Source: Ferrovibrio sp. (GTDB lineage Bacteria; Pseudomonadota; Alphaproteobacteria; Ferrovibrionales; Ferrovibrionaceae). From it: a stretch of DNA of 64,000 nt. This document shows positions 17,929-26,233 of this stretch, piece by piece. A model generated the notes under the pieces. That model was not told the origin of the DNA and did not search any database. It was given only the letters and a program-made list of their open reading frames with translations. A program made the translations under genes and the position numbers. The stretch's first letter is position 1. Every line of letters starts with the position of its first letter. Where the stretch lies: NCBI GenBank assembly GCA_017991315.1, contig JAGOQS010000001.1, positions 62,001-126,000 on the forward strand. Reading direction: 5' to 3'.

Positions 17929-18711
17929 ATGCTGAAAGGCAAGTCCGCCGTCGTCACAGGTTCCACCAGCGGCATCGGCCTGGGCGTCGCCCGGGCGCTG
18001 GCGCAGCAGGGCGTGAACATCATGCTCAACGGCTTCGGCGATCCGGCGGCCATCGAGCAGATCCGCGCCGGCCTGGCTGCTGAAGCCGGCGTGACCGTGC
18101 TCTACAGCGGCGCCGACATGAGCAAGGCGGCGGAGGTCGCCGATCTGGTGAAAGCTGCCGAGACCGCTTTCGGCGGCGTCGATATCCTGATCAATAATGC
18201 CGGCATCCAGTTCGTTTCGCCGGTGGATGAATTCCCCGAGGCGAAGTGGCAGGCGATCCAGGACATCAACCTGTCGTCCACGTTCCATGCCACCAAGGCG
18301 GCCTTCCCGGGCATGAAGCAGCGCAATTGGGGCCGCGTGGTGAATATCGTTTCCGCCCATGGCCTGGTGGCCTCGCCGTTCAAGTCGGCCTATGTCGCCG
18401 CCAAGCATGGCCAGATCGGCTTCACCAAGTCGGCGGCGCTGGAAGTGGCCGAAACCAACATTACCGTGAACGCGATCTGCCCGGGTTATGTCCGCACGCC
18501 GCTGGTGGAGGGCCAGATCGAGGACCAGGCCAAGGCGCATAACATGCCGCGCGACCGCGTGATCCGCGAGGTGATCCTGGCGGCGCAGCCGAACAAGCGC
18601 TTCGTGGAAGTGGAGGAAGTGGCAGCCCTGGCGGTGTTCCTCTGCGGCGAGGCGGCGAAGTCGATCACCGGCACCGCCATCGCCATTGACGGCGGCTGGA
18701 CCGCGCGCTGA
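17929..18711 (+). CDS. bdhA: 3-hydroxybutyrate dehydrogenase (SDR)
   Basis: 260 residues, a classical short-chain dehydrogenase. It has the NAD-binding TGSTSGIGLGVA motif, NNAG, Ser at IVSAHG, catalytic YVAAKHGQIG, and the ICPGYVRTPLV segment typical of D-3-hydroxybutyrate dehydrogenase, with the Gln and His substrate contacts of that group. It oxidises 3-hydroxybutyrate from PHB turnover to acetoacetate. The stop region is duplicated 35 bases downstream (see the repeat). The promoter region faces the ClpP-like gene. Confidence 0.92.
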   Translation: MLKGKSAVVTGSTSGIGLGVARALAQQGVNIMLNGFGDPAAIEQIRAGLAAEAGVTVLYSGADMSKAAEVADLVKAAETAFGGVDILINNAGIQFVSPVDEFPEAKWQAIQDINLSSTFHATKAAFPGMKQRNWGRVVNIVSAHGLVASPFKSAYVAAKHGQIGFTKSAALEVAETNITVNAICPGYVRTPLVEGQIEDQAKAHNMPRDRVIREVILAAQPNKRFVEVEEVAALAVFLCGEAAKSITGTAIAIDGGWTAR

Positions 18712-18748
18712 GGCGCGCGGTGGGATGGGGCTGGACCGCGCGCTGAGG
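18694..18748 (+). repeat. 20-bp direct repeat copying the bdhA 3' end
   Basis: GGCTGGACCGCGCGCTGAGG occurs at 18694-18713, covering the last codons and stop of bdhA, and again exactly at 18729-18748. The 35-base offset puts a second in-context TGA downstream of the real one. Confidence 0.95.
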
Positions 18749-18822
18749 TATATGTGAACGGGGGCCGCCGGCGGGAATCCGCTTGACGGCCCCGGAAATG
18801 GGGCCTAAAACGCCTGTCACTT

Positions 18823-18881
18823 CGTGGTGATTTGAGCCGACCGGCTTGCGGACCACGTTAAACAAACCGCTAAAAGGTCGG
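18823..18881 (+). ncRNA. SAM-II riboswitch
   Basis: Matches the SAM-II class by conserved sequence and by fold. Stem P1 pairs CGTGGT (18823-18828) with ACCACG (18852-18857). The loop strand CCGACC (18837-18842) pairs with the downstream GGTCGG (18876-18881), giving the H-type pseudoknot. The conserved GATTTG, CGGCTTGCG, GTTAAACAA and GCTAAAA stretches occupy the expected positions. It binds S-adenosylmethionine. It lies upstream of metZ with an intrinsic terminator between, so control is likely transcriptional. Confidence 0.9.
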
Positions 18882-18891
18882 GCGGTTATTG

Positions 18892-18924
18892 AAACCCCGG
18901 ACCTTTGCGGTGCCGGGGTTTTTT
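18892..18924 (+). terminator. Intrinsic terminator of the metZ riboswitch
   Basis: AAACCCCGG pairs with CCGGGGTTT and is followed by a T-run (18919-18924), ahead of the metZ start. Its ascending arm and loop contain GACCTTT (18900-18906), which is exactly complementary to AAAGGTC (18873-18879) in the riboswitch pseudoknot strand, so an antiterminator can form when SAM is absent. Confidence 0.85.
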
Positions 18925-18975
18925 GTTGCCCCGGAGGTTTTTTACTTGCTGCGTGCGCGGCAGACGAGGGATGCG

Positions 18976-20175
18976 ATGAGCGATCAGAAGGGCAAGGCGG
19001 AGAAGTGGCGGCTGGCCACCAAGCTGGTGCGCGGCGGCACCATGCGTTCGCAATTCGGCGAGACCTCGGAAGCCCTCTTCATGACCTCGGGTTTTCGCTA
19101 CGACAGCGCAGAGGCCGCCGAAGCGCGCTTCAAGAACGAACAGCCGGGCTTCGTCTACAGCCGCTTCTCCAATCCCACGGTGGAAATGTTCGAGACCCGC
19201 ATGGCGCTGCTGGAAGGTGCTGAAGCGGCGCGCGGCGTGGCGTCTGGCATGGCGGCGGTGAACGCTGCATTGATGTGCCAGCTCAAGGCGGGTGACGAGG
19301 TGGTTTCGGCCCGTGCCGTATTCGGCTCCTGCCGCTATATCGTGGAAGATCTGCTGCCGCGCTTCGGTATCAAGACCACGCTGGTTGATGGCACCGACCT
19401 CAAGGCCTGGGAAGCGGCGATCACCAAGCGCACCCGCGCGGTGTTTCTGGAAACCCCGGCCAACCCGACGCTGGAGCTGATCGATATCCGCGCCGTGGCC
19501 GATATCGCTCATGCCGTCGGCGCCCGTGTCGTGGTCGACAACGTGTTCGCCACCCCGGTGCTGCAGAAGCCGCTGGAGCTTGGCGCCGATATCGTCATCT
19601 ACAGCGCCACCAAGCATATCGACGGCCAGGGCAGGGCGCTCGGCGGCGTCATCCTCGGCTCGGAAGCGTTTGTGCGCGACGAACTGACGGTCTACCTGCG
19701 CCATACCGGCCCCTCCATGAGCCCGTTCAATGCCTGGATCATGCTCAAGGGCCTGGAGACCCTGGAATTGCGCGTAGCCCGCCATGTCGAGAATGCCAGC
19801 ACGGTGGCCGCCGCCCTGGCCGGGCACCCGCAGATCGAGCAATTGCTGTTCCCGGGCCTGCAGAGCCACCCGCAATACGACCTTGCCAGGCGCCAGATGG
19901 CCGGGCCGGGCAACATGGTCGCCTTCCGGGTCAAGGGCGGCAAGGCAGCGGCGTTCAAGGCCCTCAATGCCCTAAAATTGGTGGATATCTCGAATAATCT
20001 GGGTGACTCCAAGAGCCTGGTGACACACCCGGCTACCACTACGCATCAAAGGTTGTCGGCCGAGGAGCGGGCAAAACTGGGGATCGATGACAGCCTGCTG
20101 CGCATGTCGGTTGGCCTGGAAGACCCGCTAGACATTATTGACGATTTAAATCAAGCGCTTGCCACCGCTGGATGA
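18976..20175 (+). CDS. metZ: O-succinylhomoserine sulfhydrylase
   Basis: 399 residues of the Cys/Met-metabolism PLP family. Visible are the SRFSNPT segment, the ASGMAAVNAA phosphate-binding loop, and the PLP lysine in YSATKHIDGQGR. Sulfhydrylases of the MetZ group carry the GQGRALGG sequence after this lysine. It makes homocysteine from O-succinylhomoserine and sulfide. ATG 18976 is chosen because MetZ homology begins at once and it lies beyond the terminator; ACGAGGG upstream is the ribosome site. The upstream SAM-II riboswitch supports assignment to methionine synthesis. Confidence 0.93.
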   Translation: MSDQKGKAEKWRLATKLVRGGTMRSQFGETSEALFMTSGFRYDSAEAAEARFKNEQPGFVYSRFSNPTVEMFETRMALLEGAEAARGVASGMAAVNAALMCQLKAGDEVVSARAVFGSCRYIVEDLLPRFGIKTTLVDGTDLKAWEAAITKRTRAVFLETPANPTLELIDIRAVADIAHAVGARVVVDNVFATPVLQKPLELGADIVIYSATKHIDGQGRALGGVILGSEAFVRDELTVYLRHTGPSMSPFNAWIMLKGLETLELRVARHVENASTVAAALAGHPQIEQLLFPGLQSHPQYDLARRQMAGPGNMVAFRVKGGKAAAFKALNALKLVDISNNLGDSKSLVTHPATTTHQRLSAEERAKLGIDDSLLRMSVGLEDPLDIIDDLNQALATAG

Positions 20176-20186
20176 GCCGGTTCCCG

Positions 20187-20212
20187 CCCCTGTGGCAGCT
20201 TTGCCACAGGGG
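20187..20212 (+). terminator. Hairpin after metZ
   Basis: A perfect 11-bp stem CCCCTGTGGCA-gctt-TGCCACAGGGG 11 bases after the metZ stop, followed by GGTGAATTTT. The T-run is delayed, so terminator function is moderate at best. Confidence 0.5.
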
Positions 20213-20354
20213 GGTGAATTTTCCGCCCTGCGACAGCCTTTCCGCTTTACGCTGGCGCCGCCAACGCCGATATTGTGGGCACTGCATTTCGAGTCCCGGC
20301 GCGGCTGCCTCCAAGCATCCGGTTCGCCTTGTTTTTTTGAAGGGAGATTTGGTG

Positions 20355-21419
20355 ATGATGAACGCGCGTATGGCCCTCCTGGCCGGTGCCGCTCTCGCCG
20401 TGATGGCGATGCAGCCCGCCGCGGCGCAGACCAACGGCTGGTATACCGGCCTCGCGGGCGGTGCTGGCTGGACTGATGACACCAAAGTCCGCAATGCTCC
20501 CGGCGGCCCTGCTGCAGTTGAGCATGACCCTGGCTTCGCCGTTCTCGGTAAGGTCGGCTACGGCTTCGGCGAAGTGCGCGTTGAAGGCGAACTCGGCTAT
20601 CGCCAGAACGATGGCAAGGGTGCCAACAATGTCGACCTGAACACCTGGTCGGTGTTCGGCAACTTGCTCTACGACTTCGCTGGCATGGGCAGCTTCGTGC
20701 CGTATGTCGGCTTCGGCGTTGGCATGCAGAATATTGGCGCTGAAGGTACCGTCAGCGGCGCCCGCTTCGATGATAGCGCCTGGGCTCCGGCCGTGCAGGG
20801 CATCATCGGCGCCAACTACGCGCTGAGCGACAACTGGCTGGTGGGCGCTGACTATCGCTACATCACTGGCGCCCGCGCCAAGTTCGATAGCAACACCGCC
20901 AATGTCGATGCCAAGTCGGGCAATCAGAACCATGTCGTGACGGTTGGCTTCACCTATCGCTTTGGCGCCCCGGCGCCGGCGCCGAAGCCGACCCCTGCTG
21001 TGGCTGCTCCGCCGCCGCCGCCCCCGCCGCCGGCCCCGGCTCCCGCCGTTCAGGCTCCGCCGCCGCCGCCGCCGCCGGCCCGTCTGCCGGAGACCTACGT
21101 GGTGTTCTTCGCGTTCGACAAGTCGGATATCAGCCCGGTTGCCTCGCAGGTGCTTGACCGCGCCATCGCCGACTTCCGCGCTACCGGCAGCACCCGCGTG
21201 GTGATCGAAGGCCATACCGACCGTTCGGGTAAGGATGCTTACAACCAGCGTCTCTCCGAGCGCCGCGCCAAGTCGGTTGCTGATTACCTGACCGCCAAGG
21301 GCGTTGCGGGTTCGGCGATCCAGACTGCCGGCTTCGGTGAAACCCGTCCGCGCGTTCCGACCGCTGATGGCGAGCGCAACGACGAGAACCGCCGCGCTGA
21401 GATCTTCCTGCGCAAGTAA
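20355..21419 (+). CDS. OmpA family outer membrane protein
   Basis: 354 residues. A signal peptide ends at AAAQ (about 23), then an eight-strand beta-barrel (about 24-205, starting GWYTGLAGGAGW), a proline/alanine hinge (PAPKPTPAVAAPPPPP type, about 210-245) and an OmpA C-terminal domain with FFAFDKSDISP and GHTDRSGKDAYNQRLSERRA, which binds peptidoglycan. It links outer membrane to cell wall. AGGGAG upstream supports ATG 20355; GTG 20352 and ATG 20358 are close alternatives. Confidence 0.93.
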   Translation: MMNARMALLAGAALAVMAMQPAAAQTNGWYTGLAGGAGWTDDTKVRNAPGGPAAVEHDPGFAVLGKVGYGFGEVRVEGELGYRQNDGKGANNVDLNTWSVFGNLLYDFAGMGSFVPYVGFGVGMQNIGAEGTVSGARFDDSAWAPAVQGIIGANYALSDNWLVGADYRYITGARAKFDSNTANVDAKSGNQNHVVTVGFTYRFGAPAPAPKPTPAVAAPPPPPPPPAPAPAVQAPPPPPPPARLPETYVVFFAFDKSDISPVASQVLDRAIADFRATGSTRVVIEGHTDRSGKDAYNQRLSERRAKSVADYLTAKGVAGSAIQTAGFGETRPRVPTADGERNDENRRAEIFLRK

Positions 21420-21441
21420 GCGCTGGATACAAGGTTAACAG

Positions 21442-21480
21442 CGGCCGCCCTGGGGCAACCCAGGGCGGCCGTTGTCGTTT
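21442..21480 (+). terminator. Terminator-like hairpin after the ompA-family gene
   Basis: A 13-bp GC-rich stem CGGCCGCCCTGG(G)...(C)CCAGGGCGGCCG with a GCAA tetraloop, followed by TTGTCGTTT. The imperfect T-run makes it a probable rather than certain terminator. Confidence 0.7.
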
Positions 21481-21574
21481 CAGGGGCTTGCCGTCTCAGG
21501 GCCTTGCTGTTTCAAGACCTCGGTGTTGCACCCTCGGGGTGGACAAAGCGCCAGCCCGTTCTACAATTGGCGCC

Positions 21575-21967
21575 ATGTATCAGAAGATCACCCGTGGCAT
21601 CGCCATCACCGTGCGTCCCTCCTACCTCGAGGAGCAGTCCTCGCCGGAGGAGAATTATTTCGTCTGGGCCTACAATATCGTGATCGAGAACAAGGGCGAG
21701 CAGACTGTGCAGTTGCAGAGCCGGCATTGGAAGATCACCGATGCGCGCGGCCGGGTGCAGGAAGTGCAGGGGCCTGGCGTGGTTGGCGAGCAGCCGGTGC
21801 TCGGTCCGGGCGAGCGGTTCGAATATACCAGTGGCACGCCGCTGCCCACATCATCCGGTTTCATGGTCGGCACGTATAAGATGGTGAGTCATGATGGTGA
21901 CAGCTTTGATGTCGCCATCCCGGCTTTCTCGCTCGACAGCCCGCATGAGGCGCGCCGGGTTAACTGA
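21575..21967 (+). CDS. apaG: Co2+/Mg2+ efflux protein ApaG
   Basis: 130 residues, the normal ApaG length, with a single fibronectin-III-like beta-sandwich. Conserved parts are the AYNIVIEN strand, RHWKITDARG, GVVGEQPVLGPGE and the FEYTSGTPL/GFMVGTY pair. ApaG affects cobalt resistance and magnesium efflux, and diadenosine tetraphosphate metabolism in enterics, by an unclear mechanism. In alphaproteobacteria it is commonly found near metZ, as here. Upstream in-frame sequence lacks homology, so ATG 21575 is used. Confidence 0.92.
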   Translation: MYQKITRGIAITVRPSYLEEQSSPEENYFVWAYNIVIENKGEQTVQLQSRHWKITDARGRVQEVQGPGVVGEQPVLGPGERFEYTSGTPLPTSSGFMVGTYKMVSHDGDSFDVAIPAFSLDSPHEARRVN

Positions 21968-22074
21968 AATAGCCCATTGCTTGGGCTGCTAACGGCACTA
22001 TTTCATTGGCATGCCCTGGTTGGCCGGTGCTCGGCTGGCAGCAAGGAATGGGCCGGCAACTGGAGATGCGAGTC

Positions 22075-22737
22075 ATGAACAACATGGCCACGGGCAAAGA
22101 AGCTGGGATCAAGCGTTTCACCAAGGCGGGCGACCATGTTGTGCGCGACCGTCCAAGCCGCGCCGAGGCGGAATTGGCGGTGCGCACCCTGATCCGCTGG
22201 GCCGGCGACGATCCGGACCGCGAAGGCCTGGTCGGCACGCCCGACCGCGTGGTCCGCTCGTATGAGGAATTCTTCGCCGGCTATGATGAAGACCCGGTGG
22301 CAATGCTGGAGCGTACCTTCGAGGAGACCGACGGCTACGACGAGATGGTCGTGCTGCGCGACATCCGCCTGGAAAGCCATTGCGAGCATCACATGGTGCC
22401 GATCATCGGCAAGGCGCATGTCGCCTATCTGCCGGGCAAGCGTGTGGTAGGCATCTCGAAGCTGGCGCGCGTGCTGGAAGTCTATGCCAAGCGCCTGCAG
22501 ATCCAGGAAAAGCTCACCGCCCAGGTGGCCAACACGATCCAGACCGTGCTGCAGCCGCGCGGCGTTGCCGTGGTGATTGAGGCGGCGCATCAATGCATGA
22601 CCACGCGCGGCATCCGCAAGCCGGGCGTCACCATGGTCACCAGCCGCATGCTCGGCGCCTTCCGCGATGATCCGCGCACGCGGCAGGAATTCATGGCGAT
22701 GATCGGCTCAGGCGGCAATCGCAGCGTCGAAGGCTGA
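22075..22737 (+). CDS. folE: GTP cyclohydrolase I
   Basis: 220 residues. It has the type I signature with zinc ligands in [10 protein letters not shown] and HQCMTTRG, and active-site VGISKLAR. The enzyme converts GTP to 7,8-dihydroneopterin triphosphate, the first step of folate and pterin synthesis, as a toroidal decamer. Several in-frame ATGs exist (22006 to 22084); 22075 is chosen because it gives the usual length and is preceded by GGAG. The 107-base leader contains a nested hairpin (GAAATAG...CTATTTC, 21966-22004) overlapping the apaG stop. Confidence 0.93.
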   Translation: MNNMATGKEAGIKRFTKAGDHVVRDRPSRAEAELAVRTLIRWAGDDPDREGLVGTPDRVVRSYEEFFAGYDEDPVAMLERTFEETDGYDEMVVLRDIRLESHCEHHMVPIIGKAHVAYLPGKRVVGISKLARVLEVYAKRLQIQEKLTAQVANTIQTVLQPRGVAVVIEAAHQCMTTRGIRKPGVTMVTSRMLGAFRDDPRTRQEFMAMIGSGGNRSVEG

Positions 22738-22743
22738 TCCGGC

Positions 22744-23037
22744 ATGGCAGGCGAGGCGGCGGCAGCGAAGCCACGCATCGTCATCGCCTATTGCACGCAA
22801 TGCCAGTGGCTGCTGCGGGCTGCCTGGATGGCGCAGGAACTGCTCGCCACTTTCGCCGATGATCTCGGCGAAGTGGCGCTGCAGCCCGGCACCGGCGGCA
22901 TTTTCCATATCACCTATGACGATGCCTTGCTCTGGGAGCGCAAACGCGATGGCGGCTTCCCGGATGTGAAGACGCTGAAGCAGTTGGTGCGCGACCGGCT
23001 CGACCCGCAGCGCGACCTCGGCCATATCGACCGCTGA
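22744..23037 (+). CDS. SelT/SelW/SelH (Rdx) family redox protein
   Basis: 97 residues with a thioredoxin-like fold. The redox motif is CTQC (CxxC, Cys in place of selenocysteine) in IAYCTQCQWLLRAAW, and the later PGTGGIFHITYD strand and LWERKRDGGFPD helix start are characteristic of the family. Function in bacteria is unknown beyond a presumed thiol redox role. It starts 6 bases after folE and is probably co-transcribed with it. Confidence 0.88.
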   Translation: MAGEAAAAKPRIVIAYCTQCQWLLRAAWMAQELLATFADDLGEVALQPGTGGIFHITYDDALLWERKRDGGFPDVKTLKQLVRDRLDPQRDLGHIDR

Positions 23038-23102
23038 TACCGCAACAACGGAACCTGCCCGGCGAAGCCTGCCGAGGGCGGCAAAATCTGCCGCCCGGCG
23101 GC

Positions 23103-23125
23103 ATGGTTTATAAATATTAAACCAT
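23103..23125. promoter_or_regulatory. AT-rich inverted repeat ahead of the 122-aa orphan gene
   Basis: ATGGTTTA-TAAATAT-TAAACCAT, perfect 8-base arms in otherwise GC-rich DNA, 83 bases upstream of the next start codon. A GC-rich hairpin (GGGCGGCA-aaatc-TGCCGCCC, about 23073-23093) just before it could terminate the SelW-like gene. The palindrome may be an operator or hold promoter elements. Confidence 0.5.
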
Positions 23126-23207
23126 TGAAATAGTGAGAAAATTCACGGCCTGGGCGGCTGGCATGGCGGTTGCTTCTGCTGAAGCAAACCTGATCCAGGA
23201 GTCCGTC

Positions 23208-23576
23208 ATGTCCTTCGCCGTGCAATCCTCCACCGCTTCCTATCTCGCCTATGCCGCGACCGCCGTTAAGGGCGCTGCCGCCAATGACGATGCCACCCAG
23301 GCGACGGGCCAGACCGCTGCTGCCGATGCGACCAAGACCGTTCCCGGCCAGCCGGACGCCACCGAACAGAATTTCCTCGACTATGCCCGCATGTCGGTGG
23401 CCGAGCGCATCCGCAAGCATTACCTGGAGAAGGCCGGCATGACCGAGGAGCAGCTCGGCCAGCTCGATGCCGATGCCCGTGCCAAGATCGAAGAGGAAAT
23501 CCGCAACAAGGTGCGCGAATCCCTGCTGCAGAATGGCGGCAAGGATTCCGGCTCCATCGCCAATATCGTGGTTTAG
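23208..23576 (+). CDS. Small hypothetical protein, two-part Ala-rich/charged-helical
   Basis: 122 residues of unknown function. The first 60 are Ala/Thr-rich and low complexity. Residues 60-115 form charged amphipathic helices (FLDYARMSVAERIRKHYLEK then EEQLGQLDADARAKIEEE) and the end is GSIANIVV. No signal peptide or membrane segment. AGGAG precedes ATG 23208. An AT-rich palindrome stands upstream. I do not recognise a named family; it reads like a conserved alphaproteobacterial orphan. Confidence 0.65.
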   Translation: MSFAVQSSTASYLAYAATAVKGAAANDDATQATGQTAAADATKTVPGQPDATEQNFLDYARMSVAERIRKHYLEKAGMTEEQLGQLDADARAKIEEEIRNKVRESLLQNGGKDSGSIANIVV

Positions 23577-23629
23577 GCGGAAATTGCGCCCGGCTGGTTT
23601 CAGGCTGGGCGCTGGTTTATAAGCGAAGG

Positions 23630-24814
23630 ATGAGCCAGCCCATCTCCCTCGACTGGATTTCCCGCCTGGTCGGCTTCGATACCACCAGCCGCGATTCCAA
23701 CCTCGCCCTGATCGACTGCATCGCCGAGTATCTCGCGGCGCATGGCATCGCGTCGGAAAAGATCTTCGATGCTTCGGGCCGCAAGGCCAATCTCTATGCC
23801 ACCATCGGGCCAAAAGAGCAGGGCGGCATCATCCTGTCGGGCCATACCGACGTGGTGCCGGTGGATGGCCAGGACTGGGTCACCGATCCATTCAAGCTGC
23901 AGCAGCATAGCGGCAAGCTGTGGGGGCGCGGCACGTCCGACATGAAGAGCTTCATCGCCATCAGTCTGGCCATGCTGCCCGAGATGCTGGCGCGGCCTTT
24001 GCGCGTGCCGCTGCATTTCGCCTTTTCCTATGACGAGGAAGTCGGCTGCCTCGGCGTGCATGGCATTGTCGATTTCATCAAGCGCGGCGGGCCGCGCCCG
24101 GCTTTGGCCATCGTTGGCGAGCCGACCGAGATGCAGGTGGTGAACGCACATAAGAGCGTCTGCGCCTGCAACACCTCGGTGCATGGCCTGGAGGCGCATT
24201 CCAGCGCCACGCATCAGGGCGTCAACGCCATCCAGTATGCCGCCGAAATGATTGCCGAACTGAACCGTATCCAGCGCGCCTACAAGGCACCGGAGCATTG
24301 CGAGCCGCGCTTCGAGCCGCCGCATACCACGATCACGGTCGGCCAGATCAGCGGCGGCACGGCGCGCAACATCCTGGCCAAGGAATGCCATTTCATGTGG
24401 GATGTGCGCTCGGTACGGCCGGAGCATGACCAGCAGGTGGTGGATGCCTTCAACCGCTATGTGGAGGCGGAAATCCTGCCCGACATGCGCCGCATCCATC
24501 CTGGCGCGCGGGTGGAGACCAATGTCGTGGCGCATGTGCCGCCCTTCCTGCCGCAGGCCGCCAACAAGGCCGAGCGGCTGGCGATGCGGCTGGCGCGGCA
24601 GAATAACGCCTATGCGGTTTCCTATGGCACCGAAGCCGGCATTTTCGAAGTCGGCGATATCCCCACCGTGGTCTGCGGCCCCGGCAATATCCGCGAGGCG
24701 CATAAGCCGAACGAATATATCGAGGTCAGCCAGATCGTCGAAGGCGAAGCCTTCATGCGCCGGCTGATTGATTTCTGTGCCGGCGACGCGGCACTGGATT
24801 TCATCAAGAGCTAA
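23630..24814 (+). CDS. argE: Acetylornithine deacetylase
   Basis: 394 residues of the M20 metallopeptidase family. Metal ligands are visible in SGHTDVVPVDG, GRGTSDMKSF and SYDEEVGCLG (general base Glu), with the dimerisation-domain VHGLEAHSSATHQGVNA and the C-terminal GTEAGIF. It releases ornithine from N-acetylornithine in arginine synthesis. Length and GTEAGIF match the ArgE group rather than DapE. It converges with hutF, overlapping by four bases at the 3' ends. Confidence 0.9.
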   Translation: MSQPISLDWISRLVGFDTTSRDSNLALIDCIAEYLAAHGIASEKIFDASGRKANLYATIGPKEQGGIILSGHTDVVPVDGQDWVTDPFKLQQHSGKLWGRGTSDMKSFIAISLAMLPEMLARPLRVPLHFAFSYDEEVGCLGVHGIVDFIKRGGPRPALAIVGEPTEMQVVNAHKSVCACNTSVHGLEAHSSATHQGVNAIQYAAEMIAELNRIQRAYKAPEHCEPRFEPPHTTITVGQISGGTARNILAKECHFMWDVRSVRPEHDQQVVDAFNRYVEAEILPDMRRIHPGARVETNVVAHVPPFLPQAANKAERLAMRLARQNNAYAVSYGTEAGIFEVGDIPTVVCGPGNIREAHKPNEYIEVSQIVEGEAFMRRLIDFCAGDAALDFIKS

Positions 24815-26169
24815 GCGTTCAGCAGCTTCTGCATCGCCGCGCGGTAGCGGGCGGCGATGGCTTCGCCCTTGATATGGCGGCCCTCGGCTACCACGCGCTC
24901 GCCGCCGACATAAACCTCGCGCACTGCATTCGGCTGGCCGGAGAAAATCCAGGCATCGAGCAGACGCTCGAGTGGCAGCCCGGCGAATTGCGCAGCATTG
25001 CTGTCCAGCAGCACGAAATCGGCGCGCTGGCCCACGGCTATCGCGCCGGTAGGCTGTTGCAACGCCTGGGCGCCGCCCGAGGCGGCGGCGTCAAACAGTT
25101 TCGGCCCGGTGGCGGCACCCGGCGCACCACTTAGGATGTTGCGGCCGCGATGAAACAGCCGCTGGCCGTATTCCAGCCAGCGCAGTTCTTCGACTGCGCT
25201 GATGCTGATATGGCTGTCAGAGCCGATACCGAGGCGGCCGTCCTGGCTGAGATACGCCACCGCCGGGAATAGGCCGTCGCCGAGATTGGCTTCGGTGGTC
25301 GGGCAGATGCCGGCGACGGCCTGGCTTGCGGCCAGCCGCGCGGTTTCTTCTGTCGTCATATGCGTGGCATGCACCAGGCACCAGCGCGCATCCACGGCGG
25401 CATTGTCGAGCAGCCACTGCACCGGGCGCTTGCCGGTGAAGGCTTCGCATTCCTTCACTTCGCCGGTCTGTTCGGCGATATGGATATGCACCGGACCCCT
25501 GGCATCGAGCCGCAGCACCTCGGCCAGCATCTCGGCCGGCACGGCGCGCAGCGAATGCGGCGCCATGCCAAGACGATGCTTGCCAGTGAGGCGTGGGCGC
25601 AGCCTGTCGAGCAGGGCGGCATAGCCGTCAATGTCATGCAGGAAGCGGCGCTGGCGCTCAGTGGCTGGCTTGCCAAAGCCGCCGGCGGCGTAGAGCACCG
25701 GCAGATGCGTCAAGGCCATGCCGGTCTGCTCGGCGGCAGAGAGGATGCGCCAGCTCAGTTCCGCCCTGTCATCATAAGCGCGGCCATCGGGCTGATGGTG
25801 CAGGTAGTGGAACTCGCCGACGGCTGTGTAACCCTGCGCCAGCATCTCGGCATAAAGCTGCGCCGCGATCGCCTCCACATCCTCGGGCGAAAGCGTCAGC
25901 GCGAAGCGGTACATGGTCTCACGCCAGGTCCAGAAATCGTCACCCGCCGGGCCGGCAATCTCGGCCAGGCCGGCCATGGCGCGCTGGAAGGCGTGGCTGT
26001 GCAGGTTGGCGAGGCCGGGCAGCACCGGGCCATCGAGCCGCAGGGCATCTGTGGCGGCGGGGCGGTCTGGCGTCACCGCCTGGATCATGCCGGCGGCATC
26101 GGCGGCAATCTCCACCCCCCGGGCCCAACCTCCCGGCAGATAGGCTTGGCTCAGCCAAAAGCGGCGCAT
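24811..26169 (-). CDS. hutF: Formimidoylglutamate deiminase
   Basis: 452 residues of the amidohydrolase family. Zinc ligands appear in LHSHAFQRAM and HIHIAEQTGEVKEC, plus GSDSHISIS. HutF converts N-formimidoyl-L-glutamate to N-formylglutamate and ammonia in the five-step histidine utilisation route used by pseudomonads and many alphaproteobacteria. A GGAGAG Shine-Dalgarno precedes the start. It is divergent from hutI across 64 bases that contain a HutC-like palindrome. Confidence 0.93.
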   Translation of the reverse strand: MRRFWLSQAYLPGGWARGVEIAADAAGMIQAVTPDRPAATDALRLDGPVLPGLANLHSHAFQRAMAGLAEIAGPAGDDFWTWRETMYRFALTLSPEDVEAIAAQLYAEMLAQGYTAVGEFHYLHHQPDGRAYDDRAELSWRILSAAEQTGMALTHLPVLYAAGGFGKPATERQRRFLHDIDGYAALLDRLRPRLTGKHRLGMAPHSLRAVPAEMLAEVLRLDARGPVHIHIAEQTGEVKECEAFTGKRPVQWLLDNAAVDARWCLVHATHMTTEETARLAASQAVAGICPTTEANLGDGLFPAVAYLSQDGRLGIGSDSHISISAVEELRWLEYGQRLFHRGRNILSGAPGAATGPKLFDAAASGGAQALQQPTGAIAVGQRADFVLLDSNAAQFAGLPLERLLDAWIFSGQPNAVREVYVGGERVVAEGRHIKGEAIAARYRAAMQKLLNA

Positions 26170-26184
26170 GACGATCTCTCCTCA

Positions 26185-26198
26185 CTTGTATATATAAG
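26185..26198. promoter_or_regulatory. HutC-like operator between hutF and hutI
   Basis: CTTGTATATATAAG differs by one base from the symmetric CTTGTATATACAAG, the type of sequence bound by the urocanate-responsive GntR repressor HutC. It sits in the 64-base divergent hutF/hutI gap. No hutC gene is in this window. Confidence 0.6.
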
Positions 26199-26233
26199 TT
26201 GGCAGAGTTGCCTGGATCAGGAAAGAGCGAAGC

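Noticed and set aside
21966-22074. folE leader hairpin as a THF-II (folE) riboswitch
   Set aside because: The leader contains nested stems (GAAATAG/CTATTTC and AGCCCA/TGGGCT) but lacks the conserved THF-II sequence blocks as I know them.
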